A DNA stretch of 64,000 bases from NCBI RefSeq assembly GCF_050753345.1, contig NZ_JBLZFX010000016.1, forward strand, positions 20,351 through 84,350. Reading direction: 5' to 3'. The notes under the pieces are model-generated. The model saw nothing but the letters and a program-made list of their open reading frames with translations. It searched no databases and was not told the origin of the DNA. Both the position numbers and the translations under genes were made by a program. This document shows positions 1-7,432 of the stretch, one piece after another. Numbering within the stretch: the stretch's first letter is position 1; each line of letters starts with the position of its first letter. This stretch comes from Alkalinema pantanalense (GTDB lineage: Bacteria; Cyanobacteriota; Cyanobacteriia; Leptolyngbyales; Leptolyngbyaceae).

Positions 1-873
1 CGATTTTATAGTCCAAGACTTGCCGCAGTAGAGTCTGAGCATCATTTAATTGCCAATGAACTCGCCAAGGCGATCGAGCGATCGGAACTTCGGCTGTACT
101 ACCAACCCCAAGTGGATCTAGCTAAGGGGTGCATCATTGGAGCGGAAGCCTTGGTGCGTTGGCAGCATCCGGAGCGAGGGATGATTCCGCCCAACCAGTT
201 TATTACGATCGCCGAGGAGCAAGGACTGATTTTAGAATTGGGGGAATGGGTTTTGCGGCAAGCTTGTCACCATGCGGCCCAATGGCAAAGACAAGGAGGA
301 CAGCCCGTCCAAGTTTCGGTTAACCTTTCTATGGCACAGTTTCAACAGGCTAGCTTGCCGGAGCTTGTAGCTAGTATTTTGCAGGAAAGTGGTTTGTCTC
401 CCCATCTATTGGTTTTAGAATTGACCGAAAGTTGCTTGATGGATCAAGTTGAATTAACGATTCAGAAGCTGCAACAGTTAAAAAATTTAGGAATCAACAT
501 TGCTATTGATGATTTTGGTACAGGCTATTCATCACTGAGTTATTTAAGTCAGTTGCCAATTGACGAAATTAAAATCGATCAATCGTTTACCCATAAAATC
601 AACCGCGATCGTAATGCAACGATGATTTGTAAAGCGATTATTGCAATGTCCCGTAGTTTAAATCTGAAAATTATTGCTGAAGGGATTGAAAATAGCAGTC
701 AATTATCATTCCTACGCCATCAGAGATGTCATGCGGGGCAAGGCTTTCTCTATGCACCCCCATTATCGTTAGAAGCCTTCCAGATACGACTTCAAGAGGC
801 TTCCTCCCCGACCTTAGTGTCAAATGGTTTCCTGCCCTATGATCCTGTGTCCTGTAACTATTCCTCGAATTAG
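1..873 (+). CDS. C-di-GMP phosphodiesterase, EAL domain (5'-truncated by window edge)
   Basis: The reading frame is open at base 1, so the annotated start lies outside the window; the GTG at 112 is internal. The translated part is a complete EAL domain that hydrolyses cyclic di-GMP. It begins with the usual YYQPQVDL strand, then has EALVRW (signature EAL), SVNLS (metal-binding Asn), ELTES (Glu), DDFGTGYSSL (the Asp pair), KIDQSF (Lys), AEGIE and QGFLYAPPL. All the residues normally needed for activity are visible, so it is probably an active enzyme. The short stretch before the domain resembles the linker that follows a GGDEF domain, so the full gene may be a GGDEF-EAL or PAS/GAF-GGDEF-EAL sensor; this is inference. 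It ends about 400 bp before a convergent protease gene. Confidence 0.92.
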   Translation, partial: RFYSPRLAAVESEHHLIANELAKAIERSELRLYYQPQVDLAKGCIIGAEALVRWQHPERGMIPPNQFITIAEEQGLILELGEWVLRQACHHAAQWQRQGGQPVQVSVNLSMAQFQQASLPELVASILQESGLSPHLLVLELTESCLMDQVELTIQKLQQLKNLGINIAIDDFGTGYSSLSYLSQLPIDEIKIDQSFTHKINRDRNATMICKAIIAMSRSLNLKIIAEGIENSSQLSFLRHQRCHAGQGFLYAPPLSLEAFQIRLQEASSPTLVSNGFLPYDPVSCNYSSN

Positions 874-1269
874 TCACACCTTGGATTTCCTACCTTGAGT
901 TTTCTAGTCTTAGCCATTCCAGTTATTGACATGCATTAACAATTGGAGGAGTGCCCTTACGTCAAGGACAGAGAAAAATTATCTGAAGCTGGTAGGCTCC
1001 TGCTACAAAGCTTTCGATGCGGCCTGATTATTCTCCATCCTTTAAGCTATGGGACTATCCCCATGATGTCGAGGTTGATAGTGGGTATGAATTTTGATCT
1101 GAGCACTATTGCAATCTGGGCAATAAATTGGAGAACAGTTTCATCCCAGATCTGTTCTTGTTAAATAACTTCTCTTCTATAATCTTCCTAAGCTTATACA
1201 CTGTCTGTATCAAACTATTCCCATCCTGCGGAACCATTGCCCAACCCTGACTTAAACACACGGTATCAA
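874..1269. other. Intergenic region between convergent genes
   Basis: Nearly 400 bp between the ends of the EAL gene and the M48 protease gene. One 73-codon frame with a TTG start (943-1164, plus) has no recognisable similarity and no ribosome binding site. I see no strong hairpin terminator, tRNA or repeat here. Confidence 0.5.
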
Positions 1270-3093
1270 CTAGCGCTGGGGAAGCATTCGATCGGATTCT
1301 CCCGATTTTTTCTGCCGTTCCTGCTCCTCTTTGATCAACTGCAACACCTTCTGGCGTAGAGTTTCGTGACGTTCTACGCCTTCAAAAGCATAACGGTTGT
1401 AGCCCGACTGGGTAATAATCGTCTCCAAATTCTTCACCCGTTCCCCTGAGCCAGGGTGCGTCGAAGCCCACTCCGGAGGCCGTCGATCGCCCTTGCGTTT
1501 CTCTTCCTGTTGCATCGTCACCATCAAATTGAGTAATCCATCCGCCGCATACCCCGAAGCCGCCAGCAATCGCGTTCCCACGTCATCCGCCTGCCGCTCC
1601 ATATCCCGACTGTAATTAAACACAATCAAATCACTGGCAATTCCCCCCACATAGGGCACATACCCCACCACACTCGCAATCAAATTTCCCTGCGACATCA
1701 GTTGAAAGCCATGGGTCAGCGCCGCATGGGAAATCTCATGGCCCAGCAACCCCGCCAACTCCGCCGTCGATCGACTCTTCGCGATCGCCCCCGCATTAAT
1801 AAAAATCTTCCCTCCCGGTAAAGCAAAGGCATTGAGCTTGTCATCCAAAATCACATTAAACTCATACTCAAAATCCCTGCGCCCCGCGATTGCCGCCATC
1901 TTCTGCCCTAGTTCATTCACATAGGCTAGCACTTCCTCATCTTCCACCATGGGAACTTGTCGCTTCACTGACTTAGAAATGCTTTTACCTAATCCCGATT
2001 CCCCTCGCAATAACGAAATCGCACTTTGTGCTGCCGTAAACGGCCCCAGCAATCCGCCTGTCACTGCATACCCGATCGCGCCTGTGATGATATTCCCAAT
2101 TACGTTTCCAGTCACTTTCTTGCGTAACGCTTTGCGATAGCGTTCCAAATTTTCATCTGCCAACTGCACAAACGTATTCACTTCAGCATGGTCAGGATTC
2201 ATCAAGGCGAACTGCCGCGCCGCGATCGATGCATCAATCCAGCGTTCTGCCTTCGCCAGTGCTGCCACCCGCGCCTGAATCACCTCCGGCTCCTTGGGAT
2301 AGCTAGCGGCCATCGCATCCAACGCTTTCAGGGCTTGGTCAGACTTGCCATACTTGTCATAGATTTTCAGCGCCAACAGTTGCCCCGGCAAAAATTGCGG
2401 GTAATTCTTCACTAGGAGTTCGATCGCCACGATCGAACGGCTTTCTAGCCCTGCCTCCCAGCCCTGGTTCGCCTCCCGCCAATAGACCTTCCCCGCTGGC
2501 GGCAATTCCTCAGGATTCGTCATCAACGGTGGCTGGGGCGGACGTTCTGGTACATTTTCAAAGGCGGGCTTCACCACCTTATACATCGCCACCGCTGCTT
2601 CAATATCCCCCGCTTGGTAATGCCGATCGGCCTCCAGTAATTTCTGATACCGTTCCGTTTCCGCCTGTTTTTCCTCCGGTGTCGGTTCAGGATCGAGGGG
2701 ATCTTTGGGCAGTTCTAGCTTCGGCGGTGCGTCGGGGTTGGGTTGCGGCTGGGAGACGGGATCGGGAGTGATGGTATCGGCTTTTGGAGATGCGGTCGGA
2801 CTGGTAGTAGGAGTGGGGGTAACGGTAGGGGGAACGATCGGCGTGGGTGTGGATATAGGCGTAGGGCTGGGCGCAGGTGTGGGCGTGGGAGTCGGGGTGG
2901 CGATCGGCGTGGGTGTAGGCGTAGGGATGACTTCTTGGGCCGCGATCGTGTGTAATCCGGGCAGAAGGGCTAGCAGTAAACCGAGGACAAAGGGTAACAC
3001 CTGCCGCTGAATCATTCGTTGCAGCCGTTGTAGTGGCAGTCGTCGCAATTGCCCAAACATCTGCTGCCCGTCCTGCTTGCCCCGTTGCATCAT
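1270..3093 (-). CDS. Secreted or membrane-anchored M48 family metalloprotease with TPR-like region
   Basis: A zinc metalloprotease of the M48 (Ste24/HtpX/BepA-like) type. The zinc motif HEISH is at residues 452-456 and the third ligand is probably the Glu in the downstream RDMERQADD segment. The N-terminus has a basic stretch and a hydrophobic segment (about residues 33-51), which suggests a signal peptide or anchor. A low-complexity Thr-Pro repeat stretch (about 56-115) then looks like a flexible, wall-spanning linker. A helical region (about 140-320) resembles tetratricopeptide repeats, as in BepA-type proteases that act on outer-membrane protein assembly. The start is ATG ATG with GGAGAGGG about 10 bases upstream. 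At 607 residues it is longer than a minimal M48 protein because of the linker and helical region. The substrate is unknown; a periplasmic quality-control role is inferred. Confidence 0.88.
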   Translation of the reverse strand: MMQRGKQDGQQMFGQLRRLPLQRLQRMIQRQVLPFVLGLLLALLPGLHTIAAQEVIPTPTPTPIATPTPTPTPAPSPTPISTPTPIVPPTVTPTPTTSPTASPKADTITPDPVSQPQPNPDAPPKLELPKDPLDPEPTPEEKQAETERYQKLLEADRHYQAGDIEAAVAMYKVVKPAFENVPERPPQPPLMTNPEELPPAGKVYWREANQGWEAGLESRSIVAIELLVKNYPQFLPGQLLALKIYDKYGKSDQALKALDAMAASYPKEPEVIQARVAALAKAERWIDASIAARQFALMNPDHAEVNTFVQLADENLERYRKALRKKVTGNVIGNIITGAIGYAVTGGLLGPFTAAQSAISLLRGESGLGKSISKSVKRQVPMVEDEEVLAYVNELGQKMAAIAGRRDFEYEFNVILDDKLNAFALPGGKIFINAGAIAKSRSTAELAGLLGHEISHAALTHGFQLMSQGNLIASVVGYVPYVGGIASDLIVFNYSRDMERQADDVGTRLLAASGYAADGLLNLMVTMQQEEKRKGDRRPPEWASTHPGSGERVKNLETIITQSGYNRYAFEGVERHETLRQKVLQLIKEEQERQKKSGESDRMLPQR

Positions 3094-3319
3094 GGCTGTT
3101 GCCCTCTCCTCGATCGCTGGCCTAGAAGTCAGTTCCTAGACTGCCAATCTAGCAATTTTTTAGGGGGATTTGGGGGAAGCAAGATAAATTATATTTATCT
3201 TGTGATATTGTTCAGCACTCCGCTTATGTATAGACCAAGTACAAAGTTATCGTTTTCAACCTATATACTAGGTAGATAGAAGTTTAAGAATTTTCCAGTC
3301 AATTACAGTTGGGTAGGTT

Positions 3320-4111
3320 ATGCATTCGTTAGATCACAATGATTTCAAAAAGTTAGATTCTTATTCTCTAGCTTTACGCATAGATGCATTTTTCGAAGAG
3401 GATTACAAAAATCGATATGGACACCCAAAACCTATGTTAAATGATGTTTCTGCAATTGAAATATATAATTCAGTACTGATACAAGACTTAGATGATTGCA
3501 AGAGGAAAACGGCACTTTGCTTATTTTATCGTTCTCGCTTCCAAAGAGCTTTATCTCTACAATACTACGGCTTTCAAAACCATTTTCTTGATGGTTCGGA
3601 TTCGAACAATCCTCTCTGTCTTAATTCAAAGATGCAAGTAATCTTTGCCTCAACTCGTCAAGCAAGTATTATCTCTTCAAGAATTGGTTTTGAATGTTTA
3701 ATGGAATTTGTCTACTTTGTAGAGAATAAAAGACTAATTTCTAGCAAAAAATCGAAATTAGGTAACTTCCGTAAATGGTTATGCTCTTCCCAAAATAGAT
3801 TTGGCTGGCTGATTTTCTACTTGGTTATAGTTTATGAGTTTAATCAAAGACATCGAACGCCAGAAGTACATGGAACCTCGTATATTGCTATTGATGCTCT
3901 TCGCTGTGAAGATTTCTCGATGCCTGATAGTGAATTTAACGCTATCAACTTAGATCTAAATATTTGGCGTTCAATTTTGGTAACACTCAATGAGGGTAAA
4001 AGTCTTCCATCTTGCAGTTTAGATGTAGATTATCAAGAATTATTTCAGGATTTCGATAACTGGCAAAATATTAATCTCGAAAAGATTTGGGATAAATATG
4101 TTAAGAAATAG
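3320..4111 (+). CDS. Uncharacterised AT-rich protein with a possible HEPN-type R-X4-H motif
   Basis: I do not recognise a specific family. The 263-residue protein is mostly helical in character, with no signal peptide, and with a hydrophobic helix near residues 160-175. Residues 179-184 read R-T-P-E-V-H, which fits the R-X4-6-H signature of HEPN ribonucleases and lies after a hydrophobic helix, as in that fold. The match is short and could be chance. Base composition is clearly more AT-rich than both neighbours and HIP1-type CGATCG sites are almost absent inside it, which suggests horizontal acquisition. It stands alone, between the divergent M48 gene and a cupin gene. A short GAAATAGA/GAAATGGA tandem stretch follows the stop codon. 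Confidence 0.6.
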   Translation: MHSLDHNDFKKLDSYSLALRIDAFFEEDYKNRYGHPKPMLNDVSAIEIYNSVLIQDLDDCKRKTALCLFYRSRFQRALSLQYYGFQNHFLDGSDSNNPLCLNSKMQVIFASTRQASIISSRIGFECLMEFVYFVENKRLISSKKSKLGNFRKWLCSSQNRFGWLIFYLVIVYEFNQRHRTPEVHGTSYIAIDALRCEDFSMPDSEFNAINLDLNIWRSILVTLNEGKSLPSCSLDVDYQELFQDFDNWQNINLEKIWDKYVKK

Positions 4112-4194
4112 AGAAATGGAGAAATAGAGAAATTTTTCCTATCATATAAGCTGTTGCATATGAAGAGTTGTAAAACAAGGTGAAAGAAGAGCAG

Positions 4195-4467
4195 ATGCAA
4201 ATTACGATCGAACATCAACCCAGCGAAGAAAAATTAGCACAACTAGGCGTCAAACAATGGCCGATTTGGACGAAGGAAGCTTCGCAATTTGACTGGTTCT
4301 ATGACGAGTCGGAAACTTGCTACCTACTGGAAGGGGATGTTACTGTCACGCTCGCCAATGGAGAACCTGTGCGGTTTGGGCAGGGGGACTTGGTCACATT
4401 TCCCGCTGGCATGATCTGCGTCTGGACCATTCACAGTGACGTGAAAAAGCATTACGCCTTCGGGTAA
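4195..4467 (+). CDS. Small cupin-domain protein (DUF861/EutQ-like)
   Basis: A single-domain cupin of about 90 residues. The beta-barrel pattern is clear: a WPIW...ETCYLLEGDV strand set, a GEPVRFGQGDLVTFPAGM turn and a final WTIHSDVKKHY strand. The family binds small molecules or metals; no catalytic role can be assigned. The frame also opens at GTG 4180, but the ATG at 4195 has a purine-rich GAAAGAAGAG stretch just upstream and gives the length and N-terminus usual for cyanobacterial relatives. The typical cupin metal-binding His residues are not obvious in the first motif (only Glu/Tyr there), so metal binding is doubtful. It converges on the caspase gene, whose stop codon lies 8 bases away. 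Confidence 0.82.
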   Translation: MQITIEHQPSEEKLAQLGVKQWPIWTKEASQFDWFYDESETCYLLEGDVTVTLANGEPVRFGQGDLVTFPAGMICVWTIHSDVKKHYAFG

Positions 4468-4474
4468 CGTTCCG

Positions 4475-6646
4475 TTATTCCTGAACTTCCAAAATCGTAG
4501 ACAGCATTGCGAATCGATCGACGGCAATTTGGGCAACGGATTGTTGATTGCGTTGGGAATCTCGATCGAGGGTGGTTAATAAATCAGCCACGATCGCCAA
4601 GGGTTCCCCGTTTTGTAAATCCAAGGGATTGCCCGATCGGGTGCCGCGCTGTTGAGCAATCTTTTGCAAACCCCGCAGCACGTCATTTAGCGGTTCCGTA
4701 CTGGCTAAGGTCATCAATTCCAAAAAACCCGCAGGCGGTTCAATCATAAATTGAAAGCGATCGTCGCTAGCGGGAATCATACGATGTTTCTGAGGCGCAA
4801 GGGGTAACGGTTTGCGGCTACTGTCCCAGAGCAACGGATGCAGAATCGTTAAATCGCCACTACTCGCGATCGCCAACACCGCCACATGCAACGGCTGAGT
4901 ATCCTGATTGATCAGTTTTAAAGCAATTTCTGACCCCGCCTTCACCGCCTGGACAAGTGTAGATCGCTGGCGGAGCCGCTTGCTCCCTCCCCGACTTTCC
5001 GTTGCACTGACTAACGCTTCCCGTTTACGATCGAGAATTTCCACTGTTACCTTTAGCGTTGAACTATTCCCATTCGATAGCGTTTTCAACACCTTAACGG
5101 CTAGTAAACTTTGCAAACGTCTTGCCAACATTTCCACTTCCGATCCACTCGCAGGCAACGCATTGGGTAAAATTTTCTGATCGGAACTGCGTAACTCTAA
5201 CTGTCCCTGGGCGTTGCGATGCAGAATATAATCTGCCACCTGATCTGCACTATTCGCAACTAGTTCTAACCGCTGGGCTGGGATGCGTCGCGTACTGACT
5301 AAGCGATCTTTGAATTGCTGTAAATTTTTCGTTACTGCCTCAGTGACGCCTAACCGCAGCGCCGTTTCGATCGGAATCCCCCGCACCAACTCCCGCAACA
5401 GCATTCCCGGCGCGATCGCTTGTTTCAGTGCTCCTTCCAGGCTGCCATAGCCCACCAATCCCGTCCGTCCCCGTTGGCGAATTTGTCCAATGTCCTGCCC
5501 CGCAGCATTGACGATCGCAAATTTCGCATTTCTGGAAAACGCATCCAAACTTTCCGGCGCAATTCCTCCCAACCAAAATTCCACCCGATCGCCCTGCACC
5601 GATTGCACGATCGCTTCCGCCGCCGGTTGGGGTGGATTGATCAGATAAATTGGCTGTTGTTGATAATTGCTCCCCGGTTTTACTTCATAAATGGGATCTT
5701 GCACAATGCGAGATGTCTTCGCTAAATCCTTCGTATTGCGCCCCAGATCGATAAAAACATTGCCCAAATTTTGTTCACTCGTCGCCTGCCACAGATAGCG
5801 CGTCAACAGATAGGTAAACGCCCCTGCATAGAAATCCCCAAAGGAAACATCCGCTGAAAACTGATTGCGCTGGGCCGACCCTAAAATTACGCCCTTAGCA
5901 ATGCCCTTTTGTCGCCGTTGCTGCAATTCCGCCGTCGTCCAACCCATTGCCTGCATCCAGCGATCCTGATCAGCTAATTCTGTATCACTGGGATTGGGAG
6001 CCGCCATATTATCTCGAAAAATCGATCGCAGCACTGTTCGATCGATGTCCGCATTGCGACTCGCCCCTCCGGAATGGCAACAATCTAGCACCGCAGTAAA
6101 GTTCTCTGTTTTCAATGCAGAAGTCAACAAAAATAAACTGCGACCCATAATGCTATTTACCGAAGTTTGGAGATTACTATCGCCATCGTTTTTAGCAATT
6201 TGATAGTCGATCGGAACAATTGCACCATTTATGCCATCTTCACTAATGGGTTTAGGATCACGAACCCGCGCACCATGACCGGAGAAATGAAAGACAACCA
6301 CATCCCCCGGTTTGGCTTGTTGGATTAAATGTTCTTCAAAGGCTGCAATGATATTTTGTCGCGTTGGTTGCATAGTCTCCGGTTGCAGAACCAAAATATC
6401 TTGTGGCCTAAACCCAAAGCGATGAATCAGCAATTCCCGTTGTAACTGCACATCCGTTGCACATCCCCGCAACGATCGAATTCCCTGGGGATATTGATTA
6501 ATGCCCACCAATAACGCCAACTTGCGCGGCGTAGACTGTGCTAGAACCCGTCCCATTTGGTCGCCCGATCGCTGGAAGCTGGAGGGACTGAGGCCGATCG
6601 TAGCCAACGTAGTAGCAGCAAATTCTAAAAAGTGGCGACGTTTCAT
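4475..6646 (-). CDS. Exported caspase-family (C14) protease with C-terminal DUF4384-like domain
   Basis: The N-terminus has a twin-arginine-like signal (RRHFLEF followed by a hydrophobic stretch), suggesting Tat export. A caspase/metacaspase p20-type domain covers about residues 40-330, with catalytic His124 in FSGHGAR and Cys190 in LDCCHSGG, so the dyad is intact. The region about 560-660 resembles DUF4384 (LKLINQDTQPLHV, then a GDLTILHP strand), a domain often attached to bacterial caspases and kinases. It is the last gene of a five-gene minus-strand run starting at about 12.66 kb, separated by 84 bp from the secreted-protein gene upstream. Cleavage specificity is not predictable beyond the basic P1 preference typical of metacaspases. 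A role in regulated proteolysis or cell death is inference. Confidence 0.88.
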   Translation of the reverse strand: MKRRHFLEFAATTLATIGLSPSSFQRSGDQMGRVLAQSTPRKLALLVGINQYPQGIRSLRGCATDVQLQRELLIHRFGFRPQDILVLQPETMQPTRQNIIAAFEEHLIQQAKPGDVVVFHFSGHGARVRDPKPISEDGINGAIVPIDYQIAKNDGDSNLQTSVNSIMGRSLFLLTSALKTENFTAVLDCCHSGGASRNADIDRTVLRSIFRDNMAAPNPSDTELADQDRWMQAMGWTTAELQQRRQKGIAKGVILGSAQRNQFSADVSFGDFYAGAFTYLLTRYLWQATSEQNLGNVFIDLGRNTKDLAKTSRIVQDPIYEVKPGSNYQQQPIYLINPPQPAAEAIVQSVQGDRVEFWLGGIAPESLDAFSRNAKFAIVNAAGQDIGQIRQRGRTGLVGYGSLEGALKQAIAPGMLLRELVRGIPIETALRLGVTEAVTKNLQQFKDRLVSTRRIPAQRLELVANSADQVADYILHRNAQGQLELRSSDQKILPNALPASGSEVEMLARRLQSLLAVKVLKTLSNGNSSTLKVTVEILDRKREALVSATESRGGSKRLRQRSTLVQAVKAGSEIALKLINQDTQPLHVAVLAIASSGDLTILHPLLWDSSRKPLPLAPQKHRMIPASDDRFQFMIEPPAGFLELMTLASTEPLNDVLRGLQKIAQQRGTRSGNPLDLQNGEPLAIVADLLTTLDRDSQRNQQSVAQIAVDRFAMLSTILEVQE

Positions 6647-6730
6647 AGGACTGATGCAAAAGTGTGGAGGGGGTAGGAGGGTGGCGGGGTGGATGAACCG
6701 GGGATCTGCTTTCTGAGTAAATCCCTAACT

Positions 6731-7432
6731 TCAAAATTCCCCCTCTGCACAAGGATTCGGCATGGTTTCCAGCAATTGTTGTAATTCAGCTGACGGATAC
6801 CGCAGGGAAAAGATCTCTTGGAAGGCATCCGCTTGCAGTTGTTTCTCCGCAAAAAACTGGGTTCGCCGCATTGTCCAGGTTTCTCGGCCTCCCACTACAT
6901 TTTTCAACGCACTCAAGCCCTGGGCCACTTCCGTACGGCTCTCTCCCGCCATGATGCGAAAGGGATAGCGAACAAGCTGCGTTTTGCCATCGAGATCAAA
7001 CAAAACCCATTCATATTCCTGGCCGGGATGCAGTGGCTCTCCTAGATATTGCACATAGTTCAGGTTCTTTGCCCATTGGCCTGAAGCGTTTTTATCTACG
7101 GCTTTTTTGCGAATATCCGCCTTCCAAAGCACTTTTTCGGTTTGCTTGTCTTGAATCGCGATCGCTCCGGTTTTGCCTTTCCAAACCAAAGTAGGCTGCA
7201 AATTCCAAACCTCCGCAGAGTCCCCCGGCGCGATTGGGCAAAGACTGTCGATCGGGCGAGACGCCCCTGCTGCGGGTTTCTTTTGGAACAGCTTTGATAA
7301 CACCCCCGTCCAAGTGGTGGGTTGTTTCTTTTGGGTCGCTTGCGCTGGCAGAACCGCCAGGGGGAGTAGCATCAAGCTCATGCTCAAACCGATGCAAGTT
7401 AGGCGATTAAGGCGATTAAAAAGATGAATCAT
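6731..7432 (-). CDS. Secreted protein of unknown function, possibly DUF928-related
   Basis: A protein of about 233 residues with a classical signal peptide (basic start, hydrophobic core, PAQA cleavage-like end near residue 33). After this comes one domain with a conserved-looking LCPIAPGD...QPTLVWKG segment and a C-terminal helix-rich part. The layout (signal peptide, Cys-Pro segment, Pro-Thr followed by an aromatic, then beta strands) is reminiscent of the cyanobacterial DUF928 family, which is often found beside CHASE2/CHAT genes, but I cannot confirm the assignment. The frame extends to an ATG at 7462. The ATG at 7432 gives the better signal peptide. Either start overlaps the 3' end of the CHAT-CHASE2 gene (stop at 7416), indicating translational coupling and a shared operon. 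Confidence 0.7.
   Translation of the reverse strand: MIHLFNRLNRLTCIGLSMSLMLLPLAVLPAQATQKKQPTTWTGVLSKLFQKKPAAGASRPIDSLCPIAPGDSAEVWNLQPTLVWKGKTGAIAIQDKQTEKVLWKADIRKKAVDKNASGQWAKNLNYVQYLGEPLHPGQEYEWVLFDLDGKTQLVRYPFRIMAGESRTEVAQGLSALKNVVGGRETWTMRRTQFFAEKQLQADAFQEIFSLRYPSAELQQLLETMPNPCAEGEF

Noticed and set aside
943..1164. 73-codon plus-strand frame with TTG start after the EAL gene
   Set aside because: No ribosome binding site, no recognisable family features and a weak start codon; most likely a chance frame in an intergenic gap.
2705..3010. Gly/Val-rich frame opposite the Thr-Pro stretch of the M48 gene
   Set aside because: It is the reverse complement of a low-complexity repeat in a well-supported gene; the repeated composition alone explains the open frame.
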